From Armatimonadota bacterium (GTDB lineage Bacteria > Armatimonadota > Chthonomonadetes > Chthonomonadales > CAJBBX01), in contig JAPLCQ010000102.1 of the NCBI GenBank assembly GCA_026392115.1, forward strand, positions 1-48,469: a DNA stretch of 48,469 nt, given 5' to 3'. Positions 34,712-43,189 of the stretch are shown here, piece after piece. Under the pieces are notes generated by a model, which saw nothing but the letters and a program-made list of their open reading frames with translations, did not search any database and was not told the DNA's origin. The position numbers were made by a program, and so were the translations under genes. How positions within the stretch are numbered: position 1 is the stretch's first letter; every line of letters begins with the position of its first letter.

Positions 34712-35778
34712 CCCTTGATGCCCGTCAACGTCACGCCCTGGATGAAGTACCGCTGGGTCATGAAAAAGAGCAGCAGGACGGGCAGCATCATCATGGTCGA
34801 TGCGGCCATCAGCAGGCCGGGCTCGCCGCCGTGCGCCGTCTGGAAGAGCTGCAGTGCGTAGGCCAACGGCATCTTGAGCGGCGAGCTGATGTAGATCAGC
34901 GGACCCATGAAGTTGTTCCACGAGCCCATGAAGGTCATGATGGTCAGGGCGGCCATGGCGGGCTTGATCAGCGGCAGCATGATGCGCCAGTAGATGCCGA
35001 AGTAGGAGCAGCCGTCGATCTTGGCCGCATCCTCCAGGTCATTCGGGATGGTGAGGAAGAACTGCCGCAGCAGGAAGACGTTGAATGCGGAGCCCAGGAA
35101 GGCCGGGGCCCAGAGGGGCTTCAGCGTATCGATCCAGCCCAGCGCGCGGAAGATCAGGAAGACGGGCATCATGGTGACCGCGCCGGGGAGCATCATCGTG
35201 GCGAGCAGCACCATGAAGAGCGGATCGCGGCCCGGCCACTTCAGCCTGGCGAAGCTGAACGCCACCAGCGAGGAGGAGAGCAGCGTGCCCACGATGGTCA
35301 GCGCACAGAGGACCAGGGTGTTCATCACATAGACGAGGCCGTTGTTCGTCTCCGGCGGCAGAAACGCCAGGGCGTCGGGGTAGTTGCGCCAGACCGGTGC
35401 GAACTGCTTGATCTTTGTGACCGCGGACCTGGGCGCCTCGAAGACCTTGCCCTTCAGTTCGGAAGGCTCGAGCACTTTCAGGCTGCGCTCACCGGTATCG
35501 CGCTCCTGTATGACGGCCGCCTTGACCCTCTTGCCGGCATAGGTGGCCTCTGCCAGCCCGGCCTCCTTGCCGTCGATGAGAACCTTCACCTGTTGGCGCG
35601 GCACCCACACCGGCGGGAACTGGCTCATGTCCTCGTCCTCCTTGAGGGACGTGACCACGAGCCACGCGAAGGGGACCAGGAAGACCAACGAGCCCGCCAC
35701 CAGAAGCAGGTGGAGGATGGCTTTGCGCCGGAACTCGCGCACCGCCCTGCGCCGCATCTGAGCCGTAAGGGGCCTCAT
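34708..35778 (-). CDS. Sugar ABC transporter permease, MalG type, with large extracytoplasmic insert
   Basis: This is a 356-residue inner-membrane permease of a CUT1 carbohydrate importer. The ATG at 35778 overlaps the stop of the upstream gene by four bases. Helix 1 (LHLLLVAGSLVFLVPFAWLVVTSL) is followed by about 90 mostly polar residues (PRQQVKVLIDGKEAGLAEATYAG onward) before helix 2. This insert is not in ordinary MalG proteins and should lie outside the cytoplasmic membrane. The EAA loop EDAAKIDGCSYFGIYWRIMLPLIKP, which docks the ATPase, is present near residue 265. The C-terminus QGVTLTGIKG is the usual MalG ending. No ATPase gene is nearby. Confidence 0.92.
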   Translation of the reverse strand: MRPLTAQMRRRAVREFRRKAILHLLLVAGSLVFLVPFAWLVVTSLKEDEDMSQFPPVWVPRQQVKVLIDGKEAGLAEATYAGKRVKAAVIQERDTGERSLKVLEPSELKGKVFEAPRSAVTKIKQFAPVWRNYPDALAFLPPETNNGLVYVMNTLVLCALTIVGTLLSSSLVAFSFARLKWPGRDPLFMVLLATMMLPGAVTMMPVFLIFRALGWIDTLKPLWAPAFLGSAFNVFLLRQFFLTIPNDLEDAAKIDGCSYFGIYWRIMLPLIKPAMAALTIMTFMGSWNNFMGPLIYISSPLKMPLAYALQLFQTAHGGEPGLLMAASTMMMLPVLLLFFMTQRYFIQGVTLTGIKG

Positions 35779-38258
35779 TTCTTCTCCGCCTCGTAGTGGA
35801 CCCACCGCGGCGCGGACTTGAGCTGCACCAGAGTCAGGGCCAGAATGATGGTGAACAGCACCCACGCCAGAGCGGATGCATAGCCCATCTTGAAGTACTT
35901 GAACGCATTGTTGAAGAGGTACATCACCGGCACCAGCAGGCTGTCTACGGGGCCTACTGAGCTACCACCCGCGCCTTGCCCGCTGAGGACGTAGACCCGG
36001 TCGAACTCCTGCAGGGCGCCGATGGTGCCCATGATGAGGTTGAAGAAGACGTACGGCGACAGCATCGGCAAGGTGACGTGGCGGAACTTCACCAGCGGAC
36101 CGGCGCCGTCAAGGTCGGCCGCCTCGTACAGATGCTGCGGGATGCCCTGCAGCCCGGCCAGCCAGAGGATCATGCCTCCGCCGGCTCCCCAAAGGCCCTG
36201 CACGATGAGCCCGGGCTTGGCCCATTCGGCGGCGCCGAACCAGCCGGGCGGCGTCCATCCGAACCACGGGGTCAGGGTCGCCTTCCACGCCGCGTTCAGC
36301 AGGCCCCGGTTCGGGTCGCCGTTCAGCACCCAGGCCCAGAGCACGGCGCTGGCAACCACCGGCACGATGGAGGGCAGGTAGAAGCAGGTGCGGTAGACGC
36401 TCATGCCGCCCACTTTGGAGTTGAGCAGCATGGCGATGGCCAGGCCGGTGGCCATGCCCAGCGGAATGCCGATGAGGGCCAGGTAGCCGACATTGTAGAG
36501 CGAGGTCTTCAGGTAGTAGCTGTCGGTGGTGAAGAGGTCGATGTAGTTCTGGAAGCCCACGTAGCGCGGCGCATGGAGCACGTCGTAGTCGCAGAAGCTG
36601 AGGAACATGGACGCCACGATGGGCCCGGCCGTCAGCGCCAGGAAGCCCAGAATCCGTGGCGCGGCGAAGAGGTAGCCCGCCCACGCTTCCGAGCGGACCA
36701 CACGCCCCATGCCGTTGACCCGGCGCATGCCGACAAAGGCCGCTCCGAGGAGAGCCAACACGAGCAGCGACCCGACCACGATGGGCGCCGTGGATCCGAG
36801 CAGCGGGAACCGGTCGCGACTGTGGGCCCGGTCCAGTTCCGACTGGACGACCCGCGTCGCCTCGTCCATGGCTGATTGCGCCGTCAGCTTGGTCTCTTTG
36901 TGGTGCGTGGCCTGGTCGAAGGCCCTCACATGCTCATCCCAGAGCCGCTGCCCGACGAACGTCACGGGACGGAACTTGGCGTAGGGCATCATGTCCATGA
37001 AGAGCTTGAGCGGCTTACGGTACCGGTCGGAGGTGGGCGCGAACGCCGCCATCACCGCCTCATTCACGCGCTTGTTGGCGGAGATCGTGGGGATATATGG
37101 GCGCGACTTCGAGAGGCAATACTGCTTCTGGGCCGCCGAGTCGATGAGCGCCGCCTCGGGGCTGCACATCCACTTGATGAACCGCCACGCTTCCTCGCGA
37201 TGCGCCGCGCCGCGGGGGATGGCGTAGCTGAAGCCGCCGGACCAGGTAAGGAACGGGTCCTGGCCCGCGAAGCGACCGGGCTTGCCGCCCTCGGTCTGTG
37301 CCAGGCGGTCGTCGGGCACGGGAGCCGGCGCCACCGCGAAGTCCAGGTCCGGGCGGTAGCGGCCGATGCTCTCCAGGACCCAGTTGCCGTCCACCTTCAT
37401 GGCGACCTTGCCGGTGAGGAACGGGTCCAGTTCCTGCGCCTGGAAGCCGGAGGCATAGGAGTCGATCCGCGTCACGCCGCCGAGGGCATCGTAGACGCTC
37501 ACCATGTAGTCCAGCGAGGCGACGCTTTCGGGGTTGTTCATGGTGCACTTGCGCCCGTCGGGGCTCATGAACTCGCCGCCGTTCTGCCAGCTGTAGAGGT
37601 AGAGGAAGGAGTTGCCGTAGTTCGGGATGAACCCGATCCGGTCGAAGGAGCCGCCAGGAGCCTCTTTCGTCAGCTTCTTGGCGAAGTCCCTCAACTCCGA
37701 CCATGTTCGCGGCGGCTTGTCCGGGTCCAGTCCGGCGTCGCGCAGGAGGGTTCGATTGTAGTAGAGAGCCCGGTCATCGGTGCCGGATGGGACGGCGTAG
37801 ACCTTGCCGTTGTAGACCGCCTCGGCCCAGCAAGCGTGGTAGTAGTCGGACTCACGAATGCCGTCGGGCTGCTTCTGGTCTCGGGCAATGAGGTCGTCCA
37901 AGCTGCCGAACGTGTCCCGGGAAGCCCAGTCGCCGATGGTGAAGCGGTCCTGGTGGATCACGTCTGGTGGGACGCGTCCCACGATGGCGGTCATCAGCTT
38001 CTGAGGGTTCATCTGGCCGGCGCCCATGGAGAGCACAGTGACCTTGATGCCCTTGTTGCGCGCCTCGAACGCCTTGACGCGCGCCTCCAGCCCCTTGCTC
38101 TCGGCGCCGTACTGCAGGCCCCAGACCACGAGGTTGACCGGCTCGGGGGCTGCGGTCCGCCGGCAACCTCCAAGCGCTGCCAGGCCGGCCAGACCGATCA
38201 GAACGGCCGCGAGGGCGGCGCGCAGCCTGATTCTGCGGGTATATCGAGCGACGAGCAC
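35775..38258 (-). CDS. Fused sugar-binding lipoprotein and MalF-type permease
   Basis: This 827-residue protein joins two importer parts usually encoded separately. GTG 38258 gives a basic start, a hydrophobic run and lipobox LGGC with Cys 32. Residues about 40-480 are a family 1 solute-binding protein: VNLVVWGLQYGAESKGLEARVKAFE at the start, YAVPSGTDDRALYYNRTLL, TWSELRDFAKKLTKEA, and GKVAMKVDGNWVLESI. A membrane helix follows near 490-515, then a complete MalF-like permease from about 524, with the EAA loop YEAADLDGAGPLVKFRHVTLPML near 712. Topology works: signal, periplasmic binding domain, helix into the membrane, permease. Other starts up to 38360 would overlap the divergent peptidase gene. 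The continuous frame over 2.4 kb argues against a sequencing artefact. The substrate is unknown. Confidence 0.92.
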   Translation of the reverse strand: MLVARYTRRIRLRAALAAVLIGLAGLAALGGCRRTAAPEPVNLVVWGLQYGAESKGLEARVKAFEARNKGIKVTVLSMGAGQMNPQKLMTAIVGRVPPDVIHQDRFTIGDWASRDTFGSLDDLIARDQKQPDGIRESDYYHACWAEAVYNGKVYAVPSGTDDRALYYNRTLLRDAGLDPDKPPRTWSELRDFAKKLTKEAPGGSFDRIGFIPNYGNSFLYLYSWQNGGEFMSPDGRKCTMNNPESVASLDYMVSVYDALGGVTRIDSYASGFQAQELDPFLTGKVAMKVDGNWVLESIGRYRPDLDFAVAPAPVPDDRLAQTEGGKPGRFAGQDPFLTWSGGFSYAIPRGAAHREEAWRFIKWMCSPEAALIDSAAQKQYCLSKSRPYIPTISANKRVNEAVMAAFAPTSDRYRKPLKLFMDMMPYAKFRPVTFVGQRLWDEHVRAFDQATHHKETKLTAQSAMDEATRVVQSELDRAHSRDRFPLLGSTAPIVVGSLLVLALLGAAFVGMRRVNGMGRVVRSEAWAGYLFAAPRILGFLALTAGPIVASMFLSFCDYDVLHAPRYVGFQNYIDLFTTDSYYLKTSLYNVGYLALIGIPLGMATGLAIAMLLNSKVGGMSVYRTCFYLPSIVPVVASAVLWAWVLNGDPNRGLLNAAWKATLTPWFGWTPPGWFGAAEWAKPGLIVQGLWGAGGGMILWLAGLQGIPQHLYEAADLDGAGPLVKFRHVTLPMLSPYVFFNLIMGTIGALQEFDRVYVLSGQGAGGSSVGPVDSLLVPVMYLFNNAFKYFKMGYASALAWVLFTIILALTLVQLKSAPRWVHYEAEKK

Positions 38259-38352
38259 GTGCAAACCCCCATTGGTGTGTGGCGGCGATCGGGAATGCAC
38301 TATTCTACCTTCGGCAGTTGCACGGGGACGCGGCAGAGAGGACGAGCGAACC

Positions 38353-39159
38353 ATGGACATCGGGAGCCGGGCGGTTGCGATGAGGAACGTAGTCTCGATG
38401 CGTGCGGAGCCGTCCGACCGGTCGGAACGGGTGAGCCAGGCGTTGCACGGCCATACGGTCCTTGTGCTGGAGGTCAGCGATTCCTACTGCCGCGTCCGCA
38501 CGGCCGACGAGTACGAGGGCTGGATGCCCCGTTCCGCGTTGCGTCTGCTTGCGCCGGGCGAGGTGTACCCCGATCCCAAACGGCGCAGGGTGGTCTGCCG
38601 ACCGCTCCTGCGGGTCTACGGCGACGGCACCCGCTCCGGCGCAGCGGCGCCCTACCTGTTATCGGCCGGAAGCCTCGTGGAGTGCGGCGAAGTGGTGCGC
38701 TTGGCCGACGGCTCCAGGGCGCGGCTGGCCGCGTCCGCATTGCAGGAGCCACACGATGCGGCGCCGACGCCGCGCGCCGTTCTGGCCACCGCGCGGCGGT
38801 TTCTGGGCATCCCATACCTGTGGGGCGGATCCAGCGCGTTTGGCCTGGACTGCTCCGGCTTCGTGCAGCTGGTCTTCGGTCTGTCCGGCGTGACGCTGCC
38901 GCGTGATGCCGACCTGCAGGCCGAATCGCCGCTGCTTTCCGAGCGGTCCGTCGATGCGCCGATGCCCGGCGACCTGCTCTTCTTCGGGCCCGCGCAACCG
39001 GGTTCCGGCAGGGCCATAACGCACGTCGCGATCGCCGTGTCGCGCACCGGATACATCCACTCATCGGGCGGGCTCGGCGTCGCGATCTCGCAGGCGGGCG
39101 ATGAGACGTGGCGCGGCCTCGTCCGCGTCGGTCGCCCGACGATCTGGCCGGCGCGCTAG
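38353..39159 (+). CDS. NlpC/P60 cell-wall peptidase with SH3-like domains
   Basis: This encodes 268 residues. Residues 1-130 hold two SH3b-like segments (VVSMRAEPSDRSERVSQALHG; EYEGWMPRSALRLL) and the C-terminal 130 residues an NlpC/P60 Cys peptidase: PYLWGGSSAFGLDCSGFVQ with Cys 167, THVAIAV with His 224 and YIHSSGG with His 236. Relatives such as YkfC cut the gamma-D-Glu to diamino-acid bond in cell-wall peptides. ATG 38353 follows GAGAGGA. No signal peptide is visible, so it may act in the cytoplasm on recycled muropeptides rather than on the wall. It diverges from the sugar importer, which fits a recycling locus. Its stop shares the four bases CTAG with the stop of the convergent barrel gene. 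Confidence 0.9.
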   Translation: MDIGSRAVAMRNVVSMRAEPSDRSERVSQALHGHTVLVLEVSDSYCRVRTADEYEGWMPRSALRLLAPGEVYPDPKRRRVVCRPLLRVYGDGTRSGAAAPYLLSAGSLVECGEVVRLADGSRARLAASALQEPHDAAPTPRAVLATARRFLGIPYLWGGSSAFGLDCSGFVQLVFGLSGVTLPRDADLQAESPLLSERSVDAPMPGDLLFFGPAQPGSGRAITHVAIAVSRTGYIHSSGGLGVAISQAGDETWRGLVRVGRPTIWPAR

Positions 39160-42137
39160 AAGTTAAGGCCCAGGTCGGCGTCGAACGAGCTGACCGAGTA
39201 GCTGTAGTTGCCGCTGGTGGACGTGTCGTGGCTGATCGACTGCTGGTGCCGCATGCCCACCTGGAGCCGGAGCTGCCGGCCCATATCAAACACCAGCCCC
39301 ATGTTGAAGCGTCGCGCCAACGCCGCCAGGTAACCGGTGCTGTTGGAGTGCTCGTACTCGGCGAAGACGTTGGTGGCGTGCCACACCGGATACTCGAGCC
39401 GGGTTCGTACCGAGGCCAGGTTGGTGCCGCCGGAGCCGAAGTAGGTGCCGTACCCGCCCGTATAGCCTCCGGTCCCCGTCGTGTCCGTGGTGGCCGTGCT
39501 TGTGGTGTTCTGGATGGAGACGCTGAGATCGGTGATGAGCTTGCCCCAGGGCTTGCCGCGGGCGTTCATGAACACGCCCATGTTGTGGCTGCCCCCCTCG
39601 GTCCCAAGGTAGGTGACCTTTTGGACCATCAGGCCGCTACTCAGCGAGAGCCGCTCGCCCGCGTTGTACGTGGCGCTCATCGTCACGTCGTTGCGCTTGC
39701 TGTTGTACATGTAGTCGCCGGCGCTGGCGCTGGTGCGGAACTGGGCTTCCAGCGAGAGCGCGCCGGCCGGCTGGTAGCTCACCGTGAGGCCCATGAGACG
39801 CGAGTTGCCGCCGAACGAGCCGCTACCCAAACCGTAGTACCCGGAGTTGAACCCGCCGCTGTAGTTGCCCGACCCGCCCAGCCCCGTGTTGAAACCGCCG
39901 CCGCCGTAGCCGCCGCCGCCGGTGTAGTTGTTGCCGATGCCTGTCGACTGGAACATCCGCGACAGACCGGGACCTGCGGTCGTACCGCCCGTGTTGTTGA
40001 AGATCGAGTAGCCGCCGCTGTCCTGCTTCTGGAGGTTGACGGTCAGTTGCACCGCCTTCATGGGCACGACGCGACCGGTCAGCTGCAGGTCCAACGCGTT
40101 GTTGTTGCCGCCCGTGCCGCTCTTCATGATGCTGTCTGATATCTGGGCGTCCACGGAGTAGCGCTCGCCGGGCTTCCAGCGAAGGCCGAGCCGCGAGGTC
40201 AGAGCGTCGGTGTTGTACATGGTAGGCGTGGCGCCCACGCTGGACGAGTAGGAGCCCGAGGACCGGTTCACGTTGTGGCCCAGCGACAGGTCGACGCCCC
40301 ACGGCCCGGTATTGGTCGTGTAGGCCAGCGTATCGGACTGCATCACGCTGTTGCCTGTGCCGCCGCTGTAGGTGGTGTCCATTGAGTTGTGGCTGACGCT
40401 CAGATTGCCCTTACCCAACTCCCACTTTCCCGTGATGCCGTTCTGACTGTAGTTGTCCATGCCGCTGGACGACGCCAGGCCGCCGGTGCTGGAGGTTGAG
40501 TAGGAGTACTGGGGCCGACGCGAGCGCTGGTAGTTGGCCGTTATGCTTACGCGCTTGGACGGCGTGTAGGCGATATCGGTCTGGATGCCGCGCTCGTTGC
40601 GGTTGAACCCCGGGCTCTCCACGGCCGTGAACGAGGGCGAGATGTTCTTGTAGACCCAGTTGAGCCGCAGCTTCTCGCCCGCCAGCCGGTTCTCGCCGCG
40701 AATCTGCACCGCAGTGCCGGTGGAGGGCGCCGAGGAGAGTGAGAGCCTGCTGGATGCCAACTCCGCGGTGATGGAGCCGGACTTCCCCATGGCCATCTGC
40801 GCGTCGAACCCCATTACCTGCCGATCGCCCTGCGTTTCGGTGGAGCTGACAGGCGTGTACGTGATGCGGATGATCTGCGTGCTCGGAATGGGCATCTGGA
40901 AGTAGACCCGGTTGGGCAATAGGGGATCGACGACGAAGTCGGTGCCGTAGACTTGCGGCAGCGTGCCCACGGTGACGGTCATCGGATACTTGGGCGTGCA
41001 GCCCGTCAGCTTGCCGCCGGCGTCGTACACCAATGTCACATCCACGGGCAGCTCAAGCGTGTAGGGCGTTGTGGCGCTGTTGTAGCCGTAGAACTGCTCG
41101 GTCCGATTGATGACGCCTTTGCTCGAGCCCGAAACCTGCGAGAGCATGCTGAAGCCCACCTTGGGCCCCGACGCGCCGCCGTAGTCCGCCCGCCACCCCA
41201 TGATGGCGCCGCCGCTCTGGCCGTAGTTGTAGACCTCGAACGTGACCGCAATGGTGTCGAGTTCGTGGACGATCAGCCCGTTCAGGAAGTTCAGCTCACC
41301 GGTGTAGGGGTCCAGCGTGTAGTCGGCGCCCTTCACCAACTCCCGGTTGTTGACGCGCACCCTCTCGCTGCCATCGACGATCTGGCCGGCGAAGACATAG
41401 TAGGGACCCGATCGGTTGGCGCCGTTGAGGGTGATCGTGCGCGTCTGGGCCTTCGACTTGCTCACCAGCGAGGTGAATCGCAGGTTGCGCGCCACGTTGG
41501 CGGTGACCTGGATGCCCTTCAGCGACTTGGAGAAGCCGATGAGCGAGTTACCGGTCAGGCCCGCCTGAATGTCGCCTGCGTTGACCTTGTAGTCTCGGGT
41601 GACGTAGTCGAGCGAGAGGCGGTTGTCATACGGGCTGCCGTACATGTAGTCGCTGTAGTGCGTTTCGAAGTTCAGGACGCCGAAGAGCTTGCCCCGGACG
41701 GCCAAGTCCGTACTGGTGTACCCGCCTCCCAGGGCGCGCCTGCCCAGGTACTGGGAGCTGTCGTAGGCGTCGCGGCTACCGTTTACCTGTTCCATATGGA
41801 AGCCGAGGTTGTGTGATCCCTGGAGCCGGACCTCGGACTTCGTCTGCTCGCCGATCCGCTGGAGCTTGTTGCGGAGCCCGCCCAGCATGCGGTCGGCCTT
41901 CTTCGGCCTCTCGGTTTCGAAGGGGGTCTTGCCGCCCTTGGTCTTCTTCGGCTTCTTGGCGCCGACCTTGGCCTGTTCGTCGCGCTGCTGTTTCAGTTCC
42001 GACGGCGACAGCGTATGGACGCGCCGCATGATGTCCCATGCGCTCTCCGCCCTTTCGGTGGCCACCTGCGCGGTAGTGCGGGATGTCGCCGCCAGGCAGG
42101 TCACGAGGACCAGAACCGACAGGACGCGGCCGATCAT
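39156..42137 (-). CDS. Giant outer-membrane beta-barrel protein
   Basis: This encodes 993 residues from ATG 42137. A signal peptide (IGRVLSVLVLVTCLAATSRTTAQ) is followed by a charged, Lys-rich region (KKPKKTKGGKTPFETERPKK). From about residue 100 there are many alternating amphipathic strands (LFGVLNFETHYSDYMY; RVSITANYQRSRRPQYSY; LSLSSGLMVQKVTYL) and Gly/Ser/Tyr/Asn-rich loops, including a GGGGYGGGGF stretch near 755. The last residues, DADLGLNF, end in Phe, the usual signal for barrel assembly by BamA. A large barrel in the outer membrane is therefore well supported; the function (porin, secretion channel or structural anchor) is not. It overlaps csaB by four bases, linking it to surface-layer anchoring. 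Confidence 0.85.
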   Translation of the reverse strand: MIGRVLSVLVLVTCLAATSRTTAQVATERAESAWDIMRRVHTLSPSELKQQRDEQAKVGAKKPKKTKGGKTPFETERPKKADRMLGGLRNKLQRIGEQTKSEVRLQGSHNLGFHMEQVNGSRDAYDSSQYLGRRALGGGYTSTDLAVRGKLFGVLNFETHYSDYMYGSPYDNRLSLDYVTRDYKVNAGDIQAGLTGNSLIGFSKSLKGIQVTANVARNLRFTSLVSKSKAQTRTITLNGANRSGPYYVFAGQIVDGSERVRVNNRELVKGADYTLDPYTGELNFLNGLIVHELDTIAVTFEVYNYGQSGGAIMGWRADYGGASGPKVGFSMLSQVSGSSKGVINRTEQFYGYNSATTPYTLELPVDVTLVYDAGGKLTGCTPKYPMTVTVGTLPQVYGTDFVVDPLLPNRVYFQMPIPSTQIIRITYTPVSSTETQGDRQVMGFDAQMAMGKSGSITAELASSRLSLSSAPSTGTAVQIRGENRLAGEKLRLNWVYKNISPSFTAVESPGFNRNERGIQTDIAYTPSKRVSITANYQRSRRPQYSYSTSSTGGLASSSGMDNYSQNGITGKWELGKGNLSVSHNSMDTTYSGGTGNSVMQSDTLAYTTNTGPWGVDLSLGHNVNRSSGSYSSSVGATPTMYNTDALTSRLGLRWKPGERYSVDAQISDSIMKSGTGGNNNALDLQLTGRVVPMKAVQLTVNLQKQDSGGYSIFNNTGGTTAGPGLSRMFQSTGIGNNYTGGGGYGGGGFNTGLGGSGNYSGGFNSGYYGLGSGSFGGNSRLMGLTVSYQPAGALSLEAQFRTSASAGDYMYNSKRNDVTMSATYNAGERLSLSSGLMVQKVTYLGTEGGSHNMGVFMNARGKPWGKLITDLSVSIQNTTSTATTDTTGTGGYTGGYGTYFGSGGTNLASVRTRLEYPVWHATNVFAEYEHSNSTGYLAALARRFNMGLVFDMGRQLRLQVGMRHQQSISHDTSTSGNYSYSVSSFDADLGLNF

Positions 42138-43189
42138 CGGGCGACGACCTCGGCGACCAGGGCGGCCGTGCGCAGAGCCTCGCGACGCAGCTCAACGCTG
42201 CGGGCAGCCTGGAGCCGGCGAATCTCAGGCGCGGCTGCCAGCGCCGACTTGCAGAGAGCCTGCACGCGAGCGCTGTCGAACTCCTCAGTGCAGTAGGCCG
42301 CGAGTCTCGCCGAACTCATGAAGGACTTCACCTTTGGGTCGTACGAAAGGGCTACCACCGGGGTAGCCGCCATCACCGCGAACACCAGTGCATGGAGGCG
42401 CATGGCCACCACGACACTGGCGCAGCGCACCAGATCGATCGCCGACGCGACATCCGGCAGTTGCGCCACGAAGCAGCCATCACCTGCCAACTCCGCAGCC
42501 TCGCGGGCGAGCGCCACATCGTCGCCGGTATGCATTGCCAGCAACGCCACGCGGTGCAGCCCCTCGCCCTGTACCGCCCGCACCAGCTTGGCCGCGTCCG
42601 CCGCTGTCCGAAGCGAAGCCCACGTCCGCAGGGCCAGCACCGCTAGTCCGCCGCCGGGTTCCGTCCTCGGGAGCTCCGTCAAGGCGAAGGCCGGGTCGGC
42701 GGTCACCTCCAGCCGCGCCGCCGCGCCGCCGATCCGTCGCACCAGTTCCGCCGACTCAGGGTCGCGAACCGTCACCAACGCCGCAGTCCGGAACGCCGCC
42801 GCGGTGATGGTGCGCGACAACGGTCGATGCAGCGGCCCCACTCCCTGCGCGTAGACCACAGCCGGGCGACCCATGCGGCGGGCCAACCAGAGATAGCCCG
42901 CATAGTAAAGTAGCGACCGAACGCTCGTGGCGTCCTGGAAGAGGCTTCCGCCACCGGAGACCGCCACATCCGTCTCGGCCATCGCCGTCCGCACCGCACG
43001 CGCGTCCATCCTTGGTACGGCATGGATGCCGTGCCACGTTTCCGTAGACGCCGCTGCGCCGGACAGGGCCACCAGTCCCTTGCTGTCGCCGAACTGGTGC
43101 GCCCATGAGTGGACGATGCCGCCAAGGACCGCCTCATCGCCCAGGTTCCCGCATCCGTAGTAGCCGCACAGCAGGCCGCGGAGGCTCAT
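42134..43189 (-). CDS. csaB: Polysaccharide pyruvyl transferase CsaB
   Basis: This encodes 351 residues of the pyruvyl transferase family. CsaB adds a ketal pyruvate to wall-linked polysaccharide so that SLH domains of surface-layer proteins can bind. The N-terminus LLCGYYGCGNLGDEAVLGGI is the family signature, followed by VSGGGSLFQDATSVRSLLYY and GQGVGPLHRPLSR-like text (AQGVGPLH). VVAMRLHALVFAVMAATPVVALSYDPKV marks the C-terminal half. ATG 43189 overlaps the preceding gene's stop by four bases, and its own stop overlaps the barrel gene start by four. The arrangement DUF5693-like, csaB, barrel points to one pathway of surface-layer attachment in a diderm cell. Confidence 0.94.
   Translation of the reverse strand: MSLRGLLCGYYGCGNLGDEAVLGGIVHSWAHQFGDSKGLVALSGAAASTETWHGIHAVPRMDARAVRTAMAETDVAVSGGGSLFQDATSVRSLLYYAGYLWLARRMGRPAVVYAQGVGPLHRPLSRTITAAAFRTAALVTVRDPESAELVRRIGGAAARLEVTADPAFALTELPRTEPGGGLAVLALRTWASLRTAADAAKLVRAVQGEGLHRVALLAMHTGDDVALAREAAELAGDGCFVAQLPDVASAIDLVRCASVVVAMRLHALVFAVMAATPVVALSYDPKVKSFMSSARLAAYCTEEFDSARVQALCKSALAAAPEIRRLQAARSVELRREALRTAALVAEVVAR

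Noticed and set aside
38272-38306. TTGGTG and TATTCT as the NlpC/P60 gene promoter
   Set aside because: The spacing is 23 bases, too long for a sigma-70 promoter.
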